From JAYENY01 sp964563465 (lineage in GTDB: Bacteria > Patescibacteriota > Minisyncoccia > Minisyncoccales > PEYH01), in contig CAZLVZ010000004.1 of the NCBI GenBank assembly GCA_964563465.1, positions 1 to 29,867 on the forward strand: DNA of 29,867 nucleotides. The letters are read 5' to 3'. Made by a program: the position numbers and the translations under genes. Below the pieces are notes generated by a model that saw nothing but the letters and a program-made list of their open reading frames with translations, had not been told where the DNA came from and made no database searches. Below are positions 1 through 8,002 of this stretch, piece by piece (the first letter of the stretch is position 1; every line of letters begins with the position of its first letter).

Positions 1-49
1 ATAAATGATTGTTTAAAACAGAATTCGGCCTATTGCCTGCTTGGATATC

Positions 50-80
50 AAAAGATAGCTTTTCGGAGCTATCTTTTGGT
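50..80 (+). terminator. Intrinsic terminator of an upstream gene
   Basis: A 10-bp perfect stem (51-60 with 67-76) closes a TTTCGG loop. It is followed by only a short T-rich run, TTTTGGTTT. It separates whatever lies left of the window from the CofE-like gene. Positions 1-49 show no recognisable gene. Confidence 0.6.
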
Positions 81-136
81 TTGTAAAATCATTGAAAAAA
101 GATTAAAATATCTAATGCTTGGTATAGAATAAAATT

Positions 137-841
137 ATGGATGTTGTTCCAAATCCTAAAAAAAATTTAATTATTGAGATAGGTGATAAGAAATTTATAA
201 GGATTCCGATTAAAACGCACACTATAACTTCGCAAGATAATCTTGAGGAGATAATTAAGAAATATTTAAAATTTTTTTTAGAAAAAGACGATATTGTTTT
301 TATAGCAGAAAAAGTTATTGCTATTTTGCAAAATAGAGCGTATCCCGCTAGTGAAATTAAGCCAACAAAATTAGCAATTTTCTTAAGTAAATTTGTTTCT
401 AAAAAACCAGGAGGTATTGGTTTGGCAATGCCAGAGACAATGCAATCTGCCATTGAAGAAGTGGGAATTTTTCGTATTTTTTTGGCAATAGCAGGAGCTT
501 TGGTAACAAAGCCATTCGGTATCAAGGGTTTTTTCTATATCATCGCTGGAGATGGGGCTCGCGCTATTGATGGTCCGACACCGAACACTATCCCTCCATA
601 TAATAAATATGTTGTGAAGGGGCCAAAAAATCCTCAAAAAGTTGCCGAGTATATTGCTAAGATAATAAAAAGACCGGTCGCCATTATTGATGCAAACGAC
701 AGGGGACTAAGAATATTGGGGACAAGTAAATCATTTAAAATGAATAAAAAAATATTCTTAAAAGCATTAAGAGATAATCCTTTAGGACAATCCAGCCAAT
801 CAACGCCAATTGGAATCTTTAGAACAATAAACAATGATTAA
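137..841 (+). CDS. CofE-like F420-0:gamma-glutamyl ligase family protein
   Basis: This 234-residue protein looks like the coenzyme F420-0:L-glutamate ligase (CofE) fold family. That family joins glutamate to a phospho-acceptor in a GTP-dependent reaction. Seen here: an N-terminal strand region, the family-like segment DDIVFIAEKVIAI (about residues 51-63), a glycine-rich middle with KPGGIGLAMPET (about 90-101), IDGPTP (about 144-149) and a VAIIDANDRG segment (about 181-190). It has no signal peptide. F420 biosynthesis is not otherwise evident, so the real substrate is probably not F420; that is inference. The last 8 bases overlap murJ, suggesting translational coupling. An extended -10-like TGGTATAGA lies at 120-128, close to the start, so the leader would be very short. 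The family call rests on overall pattern rather than on a complete catalytic motif. Confidence 0.62.
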   Translation: MDVVPNPKKNLIIEIGDKKFIRIPIKTHTITSQDNLEEIIKKYLKFFLEKDDIVFIAEKVIAILQNRAYPASEIKPTKLAIFLSKFVSKKPGGIGLAMPETMQSAIEEVGIFRIFLAIAGALVTKPFGIKGFFYIIAGDGARAIDGPTPNTIPPYNKYVVKGPKNPQKVAEYIAKIIKRPVAIIDANDRGLRILGTSKSFKMNKKIFLKALRDNPLGQSSQSTPIGIFRTINND

Positions 842-2468
842 AAGAATTTTACATACTAAAACGAGTAAAATTCCTATAGCAGCATTTATTTTAGTACTCT
901 CCAGTTTTGGAAGCGCTGTCCTTGGCTTACTTAGAGATCGTCTTTTAGCTGGTAGCTTTGGGGCCAGTGATGAATTAGACATATATTATACCTCTTTTAG
1001 AATTCCGGATTTTATTAATATGGTTTTAATAATGGGAGCAATTTCAGCTGCCATTATTCCTATTTTTACTTTTTATTGGGCGAAAGATAAAGAAGATGCA
1101 AAAGAATTTATAATAAATTTTTTGCATTTGCTTTTGTTTGTTTTTGTTATAATTTCTTTTTTCTTGTTTATTTTTGCGCCACAATTGATTTCTTTAATAG
1201 CTCCAGGATTTGAAGCGGAGAAAAAAGAACTTACTGTTCTGTTGACTCGGATTATGTTTTTAAGTCCAATCCTTTTAGGAACGAGTAATATTATAAGCGG
1301 AGTGTTGCAGGTATTTTCTCGGTTTTTGGTCACAGCATTAGCTCCCATTATGTATAACTTGGGCATAATTTTCGGTTTGCTCTTTTTTGTTCCCCGTATT
1401 GGATTAATGGGTTTGGCATGGGGCGTGGTGTTGGGCGGATTTTTACATCTGTGTATTCAATTGCCAGTTTTTCTGTCTTTAGGATTTAAGCCACAGAAAA
1501 TATCTAGAATATTCCATCCTGGTATTAAAAAAGTTCTTAAATTAATGTTGCCTCGTTCTCTTGGTATTGCCGCTTCTCAAATCAATTTGATAGTAATGAC
1601 AGCTATTGGCTCTACCTTAGCCATTGGCTCTATTGCTGTTTTTAGTTTGGCAAATAATCTTTCAAGAAGTTTTTTAATCCTTTTGGCTGTGCCTTTCTCT
1701 ACTGCAGTTTTCCCAGCGCTTTCTACTGTTTTTTCTCAAGGCAAAAAGAAGCAATTTTTGAGAAATTTTTCTTTAAGTTTTCGTTTAGTTCTATTTTTAA
1801 TAATTCCCGCAAGTGGGCTTTTATTTATTCTACGAGCTCAAGTGGTGAGAATTATTTATGGGACTGGTAGGTTTACATGGACAGACACTTCTTTGACTAG
1901 TGCATGCTTAGCTCTTTTTTCTTTGAGTTTATTCGCCTATGGGTTGGGACTTCTATTATCAAAAGCATTCTATGCTATGCATAATACAAAAACACCAACG
2001 ATTATTAGTTCAATCAGTATAGGATTGAATATTTGTTTGTGTTTTCTTTTTGTTCATTTTTTAAAATCGTTTAATTTTTTTAGTCATTCCTTAATAGCTA
2101 TTTTAAAATTAGAAGGATTGGAAAACATATCTATAATCGGACTGCCATTAGCTTATTCTGTCTCTGGTATTGTCCAATTTATCCTACTTTTTTATTTTTT
2201 ACACAAAAGAATTGGAACAACTACACAAAAAGAGATTCTGAAAACTGCTTCAAGGACAATTTTGGCGACAATTCCAACCATAATTATTGCCTATTTGTCT
2301 CTTCATTTTTTTGACTTGTTTTTAGAAACATCAACCTTTTTGGGCATTTTATTGCAAACTGCAGGAACGGTAATAGTTGCGCTTTCAACATATTTCCTCT
2401 TTTCTCTTTTACTAAAATCTCCGGAGGTGCATTTATTGAAAAATTTTCTATCAAGAAAACTATCGTAA
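834..2468 (+). CDS. murJ: Lipid II flippase MurJ (MviN family)
   Basis: A 544-residue polytopic membrane protein of the MOP superfamily, normal in length for MurJ (about 500-550) with about 14 predicted hydrophobic helices. MurJ moves lipid II across the cytoplasmic membrane for peptidoglycan synthesis. Diagnostic stretches are GLLRDRLLAGSFGASDELDIYYTS near residues 32-55, typical of the MviN N-terminus, PLLIVAP-like helices in the middle, and RIIYGTGRFTWTDT near 338-351, matching the usual Y-G-RG-F motif. It starts inside the end of the CofE-like gene and ends before an intrinsic terminator, so the two form a transcript unit. There is no Shine-Dalgarno sequence, as for most genes here. Confidence 0.93.
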   Translation: MIKRILHTKTSKIPIAAFILVLSSFGSAVLGLLRDRLLAGSFGASDELDIYYTSFRIPDFINMVLIMGAISAAIIPIFTFYWAKDKEDAKEFIINFLHLLLFVFVIISFFLFIFAPQLISLIAPGFEAEKKELTVLLTRIMFLSPILLGTSNIISGVLQVFSRFLVTALAPIMYNLGIIFGLLFFVPRIGLMGLAWGVVLGGFLHLCIQLPVFLSLGFKPQKISRIFHPGIKKVLKLMLPRSLGIAASQINLIVMTAIGSTLAIGSIAVFSLANNLSRSFLILLAVPFSTAVFPALSTVFSQGKKKQFLRNFSLSFRLVLFLIIPASGLLFILRAQVVRIIYGTGRFTWTDTSLTSACLALFSLSLFAYGLGLLLSKAFYAMHNTKTPTIISSISIGLNICLCFLFVHFLKSFNFFSHSLIAILKLEGLENISIIGLPLAYSVSGIVQFILLFYFLHKRIGTTTQKEILKTASRTILATIPTIIIAYLSLHFFDLFLETSTFLGILLQTAGTVIVALSTYFLFSLLLKSPEVHLLKNFLSRKLS

Positions 2469-2489
2469 TTTTTATTTATTTCTGCTATT

Positions 2490-2520
2490 GGGGAATTCTT
2501 CGGAGTTCCCTGTTTTTTTT
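2490..2520 (+). terminator. Intrinsic terminator after murJ
   Basis: An 8-bp stem (GGGAATTC 2491-2498 with GAGTTCCC 2503-2510, one G-T pair) closes a TTCG tetraloop and is followed by a run of eight T at 2513-2520. Confidence 0.85.
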
Positions 2521-2528
2521 GAGTAATT

Positions 2529-2538
2529 CTGTTAGAAT
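2529..2538 (+). promoter_or_regulatory. Possible extended -10 promoter of lepA
   Basis: TGTTAGAAT (2530-2538) resembles an extended -10 element between the murJ terminator and the lepA ATG at 2550. No convincing -35 is seen. The leader would be only a few bases long. Confidence 0.35.
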
Positions 2539-2549
2539 GAAATATCGTT

Positions 2550-4325
2550 ATGATAAAAAAGATTAGAAATTTTGGAATAGTGGCTCACATTGATCACGGA
2601 AAATCAACTTTAGCTGATCGGTTTTTAGAATTAACGGGAACCATTGAATCAAAAAAAATGAGACCTCAATTTTTGGATACAATGGATTTAGAAAGAGAAA
2701 AGGGAATTACCATAAAACTTCAGTCAGCTAGAATGGAATATCAGGGCTATATCCTTAATATGATAGATACTCCTGGTCATGTAGATTTTACCTACGAGGT
2801 TTCCAGAAGCTTAGCAGCCATTGAAGGGGTTATTCTTTTAGTTGATGCGCTGAAAGGTATTCAGGCACAAACCTTGATGAATTTAGATTTAGCTGTAAAG
2901 CAGAATTTAGTTATTATTCCGGTGATTAATAAAATTGATTTAGCCGGGAAAGATAGCGAGCGTATTGAAGAAGTGTCTAAAGAAATAGCTGACTTGTTAA
3001 AAATAGACAAAAAAGAAATTATTAAAATTTCTGCTAAACAGGGGACTGATATAGAGAAGGTTTTACAAGCCGTAATCGATAGAATTCCAGCGCCAAAGAT
3101 AGATCCAAGTCTGCCCTTACGCGCTTTAATTTTTGATTTTCAGTATGATGCTTTTCAAGGTGTTATTGCCCACATTAGAGTAATGGAGGGTAGCGTAACA
3201 AAAGGAGATGAAATTTATTTGATTAATGCCAAAATTAAAGCTCGGGCTAAAGAAGTTGGTTATCTCAAGCCAGGACATTTTCCTCAAGAAGAGCTTAAAA
3301 CAGGAGAAATTGGTTATGTTGTCTTAGGCATCAAAGAGTCGGAAAAAGCTAAAATTGGAGACACAATTACGAATGATAAGGAACAGGGAAATATAAAGCC
3401 CTTGGAAGGATACATGGAACCAAAGCCAGTTGTTTTTGTTGGTCTTTTTCCTGAAAATCCTAATAATTGGTCTTTATTGCGCGAGGCTCTTTTGAAATTA
3501 AAACTAAACGATCCTTCTTTAAATTTTAAACCAGAATCAAAATCAGCATTTGGTAGAGGATTTCATTGTGGATTTTTGGGACTTTTACATGTTGAAATTG
3601 TTGTTGAAAGATTAAGACGTGAGTTTAATTTAGAATTAGTGACTTCCAGTCCATCTGTTTGCTATAAAGTACTTGATTCTTCTGGCGAAGAGAAAATAGT
3701 TTGTTCTGTGATGGATTGGCCAGAGCCGTCTAAAATTAATAAAATTTATGAACAGTTTTGTGAATTAAAGATAATCGTGCCAATTACATTTTTAGGAAAG
3801 GCAACGGAATTAGTTGAACATAGACAACCCAGCGTTATCCATTTAAGTGTTGATAAGGTTTTGATTACTTGCGAAATGCCTTTTAGAGAAGTAATGGCGA
3901 ATCTTTACGATAGAATAAAAAGCACTACGCAGGGTTTTGGTTCAATGGATTATAAGTTTTTGGACTGGAGAGAAGCTGATTTGATTAAGTTAGAAATTTT
4001 AGTTTTAGGCAATATTGAGAATTCATTTTCTAAGATTGTGCCTGCGAGCGACGCATACCAGGAAGGCAAAGCCATGGTAGATAAATTGAAAAAAGTTTTT
4101 CCGTCACAACTTTTCAGCGTGCCATTACAGGCAAGAGTTGGTGGGAATATCATTGCTAGACAAACAGTAAGCGCGAGAAGAAAAGATGTTATTGCTCCTC
4201 TATATGGAGGTGACTATACACGCAAAAGAAAGCTTTTAGAGAAACAGAAAAAAGGAAAGAAAAAATTAAAATTAAGAGGGCAATTAAAAATCCCCCAAGA
4301 TGTTTTTTGGAAGATGATGCATTAG
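2550..4325 (+). CDS. lepA: Elongation factor 4 (LepA)
   Basis: This translational GTPase of 591 residues (family usual about 600) binds stalled or mispositioned ribosomes and back-translocates tRNA. Visible motifs: G1 AHIDHGKST (12-20), G3 DTPGH (73-77) and G4 NKID (127-130). Further on come the EF-G-like domains and the LepA-specific C-terminal domain, with SAFGRGFHCGFLGLLH, the MANLYDRIKSTTQGFGSMDY region, GGNIIARQTVSA and KMRGQLKIPQ-like ending (KLRGQLKIPQDVFWKMMH). TypA, a relative, is also in the window but lacks this C-terminal domain. The frame directly after the UAG stop remains open for 61 codons (see the 4326-4511 entry); LepA itself ends at the usual place. Confidence 0.97.
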   Translation: MIKKIRNFGIVAHIDHGKSTLADRFLELTGTIESKKMRPQFLDTMDLEREKGITIKLQSARMEYQGYILNMIDTPGHVDFTYEVSRSLAAIEGVILLVDALKGIQAQTLMNLDLAVKQNLVIIPVINKIDLAGKDSERIEEVSKEIADLLKIDKKEIIKISAKQGTDIEKVLQAVIDRIPAPKIDPSLPLRALIFDFQYDAFQGVIAHIRVMEGSVTKGDEIYLINAKIKARAKEVGYLKPGHFPQEELKTGEIGYVVLGIKESEKAKIGDTITNDKEQGNIKPLEGYMEPKPVVFVGLFPENPNNWSLLREALLKLKLNDPSLNFKPESKSAFGRGFHCGFLGLLHVEIVVERLRREFNLELVTSSPSVCYKVLDSSGEEKIVCSVMDWPEPSKINKIYEQFCELKIIVPITFLGKATELVEHRQPSVIHLSVDKVLITCEMPFREVMANLYDRIKSTTQGFGSMDYKFLDWREADLIKLEILVLGNIENSFSKIVPASDAYQEGKAMVDKLKKVFPSQLFSVPLQARVGGNIIARQTVSARRKDVIAPLYGGDYTRKRKLLEKQKKGKKKLKLRGQLKIPQDVFWKMMH

Positions 4326-4511
4326 AAAATTATTTCTTTAGAATCGGAAAGTCAAAAAGTTGAAAGATTTTTTATTAAAGGGTATTATCTAAATATAGCC
4401 GATAAAGAGAAGCTTAAAACCATACTTAGCGTTACTACAGTAGCTATTACTATCCAAATTATTTTTATTATTTTTTTGCTATTCATTTATTGTTATTTAT
4501 TTTCTAATTAA
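4326..4511 (+). CDS. Possible small membrane protein with a non-standard start, directly after lepA
   Basis: In the lepA frame, immediately after the UAG stop at 4323-4325, 61 codons stay open to a TAA at 4509-4511. The translation has a charged first half (QKVERFFIKGYYLNIADKEK) and one hydrophobic helix (about ILSVTTVAITIQIIFIIFLLF), like a small tail-anchored membrane protein. No ATG or GTG occurs and the only TTG is late. Translation would need an ATT start (4329 or 4332), readthrough of the lepA UAG, or a sequence error. At this A+T content a frame this long is unlikely by chance but not impossible. It is followed by the FtsB-like gene 17 bases later. The function is unknown and reality is uncertain. 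Confidence 0.35.
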   Translation, partial: KIISLESESQKVERFFIKGYYLNIADKEKLKTILSVTTVAITIQIIFIIFLLFIYCYLFSN

Positions 4512-4528
4512 ATTATCTTAACTATTCT

Positions 4529-4948
4529 ATGATAACAGAAAAGAAGAGATATAAAAAGACCTCTACGAAAGATAAGCCGTTAATGGGGTTACTTATGTTC
4601 TTAGATGTTTTAATTATTGGTTTTTTAGTTTTTGGAAATCTTAAACTTTATGCCGAGAATAAAGCAATAAATAATCAATATTTGAATATTAGTCAAGAGA
4701 TTAAAGAGATAGAAGGTAAAAATGAAGAATTGAAAGAATTGTTTTCTTTTTCTTCGGAAGAAGAATATACGGAGAGAATGTTAAGAGAGAAAGGAATGTA
4801 TAAAAAAGAAGGAGAGAGCGTAGTTGTCGTTACGCGTGATAATACATTAAAAGATTCTTTTGATTTGCAGAACGGGATAGAAACAAAAAGCGCTTCCGTG
4901 TGGAGCAAGATTGCAAATTTTTTTAATCAGATTTTTGGGCGGGATTAG
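4529..4948 (+). CDS. FtsB/DivIC-like septum formation initiator protein
   Basis: A 139-residue single-pass membrane protein with a basic cytoplasmic N-terminus (1-18), one transmembrane helix (about 19-40, MGLLMFLDVLIIGFLVFGNL), and a coiled coil (about 44-75, rich in E, K, I and L). A short conserved segment follows, EEYTERMLREKGMYKKEGE, which matches the FtsB/DivIC signature (ARE..gyvkpGE). Such proteins link FtsL and FtsQ in the divisome. The C-terminal tail (about 110-139) is longer than in FtsB of E. coli. The gene ends inside tRNA-Gly: its last 10 bases are the first 10 of the tRNA. Nearby ftsE and ftsX support a division role. Confidence 0.8.
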   Translation: MITEKKRYKKTSTKDKPLMGLLMFLDVLIIGFLVFGNLKLYAENKAINNQYLNISQEIKEIEGKNEELKELFSFSSEEEYTERMLREKGMYKKEGESVVVVTRDNTLKDSFDLQNGIETKSASVWSKIANFFNQIFGRD

Positions 4949-5009
4949 TATAGTGGTAGTACATGACCTTCCCAAGGTTAGGACGCCAGTTCGATCCTGG
5001 TATCCCGCT
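4939..5009 (+). tRNA. tRNA-Gly (anticodon CCC)
   Basis: A full cloverleaf can be drawn. The acceptor 4939-4945 pairs with 5002-5008, the anticodon stem is 4964-4968/4976-4980 with loop TTCCCAA (anticodon CCC at 4971-4973), and the T arm has loop TTCGATC. Discriminator U (5009) fits bacterial tRNA-Gly. CCA is not encoded, as CCG follows. The 5' end overlaps the FtsB-like CDS by 10 bases. Confidence 0.95.
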
Positions 5010-5011
5010 CC

Positions 5012-5084
5012 GCCGGGGTAGCTTAAATGGTAAAGCAATCGCTTCGTAAGCGATAGACTGGAGGTTCAAGTCCTCTCCTCGGCT
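5012..5084 (+). tRNA. tRNA-Thr (anticodon CGT)
   Basis: The acceptor 5012-5018 pairs with 5077-5083 (one G-T pair). The anticodon stem ATCGC/GCGAT encloses TTCGTAA, with anticodon CGT at 5045-5047, and the T loop is TTCAAGT. CCA is not encoded. It lies 2 bases after tRNA-Gly and 17 bases before prfB, so the tRNAs are probably processed from the ftsB-prfB transcript. Confidence 0.95.
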
Positions 5085-5101
5085 TAGATATTTAGAAATT
5101 G

Positions 5102-6191
5102 ATGAAAAAAGAAATTTTAATAAACATAGAGAAAATTCAACAAAAACTCCATCATTTGATGGACTGTCTTTGAACTTGAGAGCAAGAAAAGCGAGTTAAA
5201 AAAAATAAAAGAGATTCTTTCAACTAAAAATTGGGATAAGCAGAAAGAAATGATTAGCTTGAACCAAAGATTTTCTTTTTTAGAGAATGAAATAAAAGAG
5301 TGGTCTATGTTTCAAAAGGAGCTTGAAGATTTAAAAGAGCTCTCAAAAGATAATACTTTAGACAAGGAAGTAGAAGAATCAAAAATAGAACTTTGGCAAA
5401 AACTTGAACAAAAAGAGATAGAGATTTTTCTTTCCGGGATTTATGACAAGAATAATGCTATTTTAACAGTTAAGGCCGGAGCCGGAGGAAAAGATGCTCA
5501 AGATTGGGCAAATATTTTATTTAGAATGTATCAGAGATATTGCGAACGAAAAGGATTCAAAAGTAAAACTTTATCTCAAAGCTTTAGCGATATGGGACCG
5601 GAAGGAAGAGTAGGAATAAAAGAAGCAATTTTGGAGGTTAATGGCAAAATGGCTTATGGCTTTTTGAAGGGAGAAAACGGAGTTCATCGCCTAGTAAGAG
5701 TTTCTCCTTTTTCTGCAAAAAAATTGCGTCATACTTCATTTGCCTTGATAGAGGTTTTGCCGGAGATAAAAGAAAAAGCTGGTGAAGAGTTAGAAATTAG
5801 AACAGAGGATTTGAGAATTGATACTTATAGGGCATCTGGTCCTGGTGGCCAGTATGTAAACAAGAGAGATTCTGCAATTAGAATTACTCATTTACCAAGC
5901 AATATCAGCGTTAATTGTCAGGCGGAAAGAACGCAAGGTCTTAATAGAAAAAAAGCTATGGAAATGTTAAAAAGTAAGCTCTTACAAATGAGAGAAGAAG
6001 AAAAAAGGAAGAAGATGGAAAAAGTTAAGGGGGTAACTAAAAGCCCCGAGTGGGGTAGTCAAATTCGTTCCTATGTTTTTTATCCATACAAAATGGTAAA
6101 AGATCATAGGACCAAAGTAGAAACAAGCCAATTAGAAGAAGTTTTAGATGGCGACTTAGATCAGTTTATAAAAGCAGAAATTCAACAATGA
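5102..6191 (+). CDS. prfB: Peptide chain release factor 2 (programmed +1 frameshift)
   Basis: RF2 releases peptides at UGA and UAA. The gene starts at ATG 5102 and runs 23 codons to CTT (5168-5170). An in-frame TGA (5171-5173) follows, after which the frame continues at GAA 5172. The site CTT TGA is the classical RF2 autoregulatory +1 frameshift. The joined product is 362 residues (E. coli RF2 is 365); starting at the internal ATG 5250 would lose the first 49. In the joined numbering the stop-recognition tripeptide SPF is at 201-203 and the catalytic GGQ at 248-250 (SGPGGQYVNKRDSAIRITH). The Shine-Dalgarno-like stimulator usual before the shift site is weak (ATGGACTGT). The stop overlaps the ftsE start. 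The presence of this switch argues that UGA is a stop codon here. Confidence 0.95.
5168..5173 (+). promoter_or_regulatory. RF2 programmed frameshift site (CTT TGA)
   Basis: CTT followed by in-frame TGA. Low RF2 leads to slow termination and a slip into +1, giving full-length RF2; ample RF2 terminates at codon 24. The downstream +1 frame is open and continuous with the RF2 sequence, which excludes a random stop. Confidence 0.93.
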
Positions 6192-6868
6192 TAATTTTTG
6201 AAAATATAAATAAAACTTATTCACCAAATTCTTTTGCCTTAAAAGATATTTCCTTCAAGATTGATCCGCACGAATTTGTTTCCATTGTTGGCAAATCCGG
6301 CGCAGGTAAAACTACATTAATAAAACTTTTACTTCGCGAAGAAAATCCAACAAGTGGGAAAATATTTTTTGAAGAACAAGATATTTCCGCAATAAAATTG
6401 GGGAATTTGCCGAATTTTCGCCAGAAATTCGGGGCAGTTTTTCAAGATTATCGGCTTCTTCTTAATAAAACAGTTTTTGAAAATGTGGCCTATGCTATGG
6501 AAGTAATGGGAGGAACTGATTTTGAAATTTTTAGAGATGTTCCACGCCTTTTAGAAATTGTTGGAATAGAAGAAAAAGCTGATAATTTTCCTCAAGAACT
6601 TTCTGGTGGAGAAAAACAACGAACAGCCATTGCAAGAGCTTTAGCGATCAGACCTCAAATAATTATTGCTGACGAACCGACTGGTAATCTTGACCCTTAT
6701 CACAGTAAAGATATAATAAATTTACTTAAAAAGATTCATGAATTAGGTACGACTGTTATTTTATCTACTCACGACAAGGGAGTGATTAATGGGCTCAAGA
6801 GAAGAGTAATAACATTAAGAGAGGGAGAAATTGTTAGAGACGAACAAAGAGGTAGATTTATTCTCTAA
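6188..6868 (+). CDS. ftsE: Cell division ATP-binding protein FtsE
   Basis: A 226-residue ABC ATPase that, with FtsX, couples division to septal peptidoglycan hydrolase activation. Seen: Walker A GKSGAGKTT (35-43), Q-loop FQDYRLL (about 85-91; the DYRL form is typical of FtsE), signature LSGGEKQ (138-144), Walker B IIIADEPTGNLD (158-169) and H-loop STHD (about 194-197). The start overlaps the prfB stop (ATGA), and ftsX follows after 57 bases. Length is normal for the family. The FtsX partner next to it removes most doubt from the generic ABC family. Confidence 0.95.
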   Translation: MIIFENINKTYSPNSFALKDISFKIDPHEFVSIVGKSGAGKTTLIKLLLREENPTSGKIFFEEQDISAIKLGNLPNFRQKFGAVFQDYRLLLNKTVFENVAYAMEVMGGTDFEIFRDVPRLLEIVGIEEKADNFPQELSGGEKQRTAIARALAIRPQIIIADEPTGNLDPYHSKDIINLLKKIHELGTTVILSTHDKGVINGLKRRVITLREGEIVRDEQRGRFIL

Positions 6869-6925
6869 AATTAATTTTATTCTTTTCTTTTTAAGAAGGG
6901 TAAATAATTCTTATTCAATTAATAT

Positions 6926-7834
6926 ATGTTTACTTTTTTGAGAAGAACAATTCGTTTTGGATGGCATAATTTTTGGCGAGAAGGTAGCCTTAATGCGGCA
7001 ACTGTTTTTATTTTAACAGTAACGATTAGTTTAATTTCTTTTCTTTTTGTTGCACAAGGAGGAGTGAAACACTTGATTGGACAAATTCAGGATAAAATAG
7101 ATATTAGTGTTTACCTTAATTCTAACTTAACTCAAGAAGAAGTTTTAATGGTTCAAGAAAAATTAATGCAAATGTCAGAAGTCCAAGATGTTAGCATTGT
7201 TTCAAAAGAAGATGCTTTAGCCGAATTTGAGGAAAAACACCAGAATGATTTTATCCTTTTAGAATCGCTTGATGTGGTAGGAACTAATCCCTTTTATGGT
7301 TCTTTGAATATAAGGGCGACAAGGCCGGACCAATATGCTGCTATTCTGTCGGTCCTTAATAGCTCAACTATGGAAAACATTATTCATAAAGTAGATTATG
7401 TTGAGAAAAAGACAGTTATTGAAAAGCTCTCCAAGTTTATTTCTAACGTTAACGCAATCGGTCTTTTCCTTGCAATAACTTTAGGATTAGTTGGCGCCTT
7501 GGTTACATTTAATACTATTAGAGTCGCTATCTATGATTCGGGAAAAGAAATTTCTGTTATGCGACTTGTTGGTGCGTCAAATAGGCTTATAAAAGGACCA
7601 TTTGTTGTTCAGGGGATTATTGCTGGAGCAATAGCCACCTTTATATCTTTTACGATTTTGTTCTTGACTACTTATTTCTTAGGGAATAGGATAGAGGCCT
7701 TGACTAACGGCTTTAATTTATTTGTTTGGTTCAGCGCTCACGCTATTGGTCTATTTTTTATTCAATTTGTTAGCGGTATTTCTCTTAGCGTTGTTTCTTC
7801 ACTCATCGCTATTCGCAGATATTTAAAAGCATAA
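6926..7834 (+). CDS. ftsX: Cell division protein FtsX
   Basis: A 302-residue permease-like partner of FtsE. The layout is typical: a short cytoplasmic N-terminus with RFGWHNFWREGSLNAATV, a first membrane helix (about 24-45), an extracytoplasmic domain (about 50-170) that recruits hydrolases or their regulators, then three membrane helices (about 177-200, 226-250, 268-295). The FtsX/MacB core NTIRVAIYDSGKEISVMRLVGAS (about 195-217) is clear. Its order after ftsE is conserved across bacteria. Confidence 0.94.
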   Translation: MFTFLRRTIRFGWHNFWREGSLNAATVFILTVTISLISFLFVAQGGVKHLIGQIQDKIDISVYLNSNLTQEEVLMVQEKLMQMSEVQDVSIVSKEDALAEFEEKHQNDFILLESLDVVGTNPFYGSLNIRATRPDQYAAILSVLNSSTMENIIHKVDYVEKKTVIEKLSKFISNVNAIGLFLAITLGLVGALVTFNTIRVAIYDSGKEISVMRLVGASNRLIKGPFVVQGIIAGAIATFISFTILFLTTYFLGNRIEALTNGFNLFVWFSAHAIGLFFIQFVSGISLSVVSSLIAIRRYLKA

Positions 7835-7846
7835 GAAATTATATAT

Positions 7847-7917
7847 TCGGAGGTCGTCTAATGGTAGGACGCCAGGTTCTGGCCCTGGCAATTGGGGTTC
7901 GAGTCCCTGCCTCCGAA
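7847..7917 (+). tRNA. tRNA-Gln (anticodon CTG)
   Basis: The acceptor TCGGAGG (7847-7853) pairs perfectly with CCTCCGA (7910-7916), giving the U1-A72 pair usual for tRNA-Gln. The anticodon stem CCAGG/CCTGG encloses TTCTGGC, with anticodon CTG at 7879-7881, and the T arm GGGGTTCGAGTCCC is seen. CCA is not encoded. Confidence 0.95.
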
Positions 7918-7929
7918 CAAATTAAAGGT

Positions 7930-7953
7930 GGAAGGAAGTCGGACTTTCCTTCG
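7930..7953 (+). terminator. Hairpin after tRNA-Gln
   Basis: GAAGGAA pairs with TTCCTTC around a short inner stem (GTC/GAC). There is no T-run directly after it, so it may be a processing or 3'-end hairpin rather than a full terminator. Confidence 0.35.
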
Positions 7954-7970
7954 ATATAATTATTTTAACC

Positions 7971-7999
7971 AAAAATCCTCTCAAAAGAGGATTTTTAGT
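7971..7999. terminator. Bidirectional intrinsic terminator
   Basis: An 11-bp perfect stem (7971-7981 with 7986-7996) closes a CAAA loop, with A and T tracts on both sides. It lies between the plus-strand tRNA-Gln and the end of the minus-strand MATE gene, serving both. Confidence 0.85.
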
Positions 8000-8002
8000 T
8001 AT

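Noticed and set aside
1..132. Open frame without a start from the left edge to a TAA at 130-132
   Set aside because: It crosses the clear terminator hairpin at 50-80 and resembles no protein end, so it is probably chance.
5171..5173. TGA inside prfB as a sign of a changed genetic code or a pseudogene
   Set aside because: CTT TGA with an open +1 frame is the known RF2 regulatory site, and the rest of RF2 is intact.
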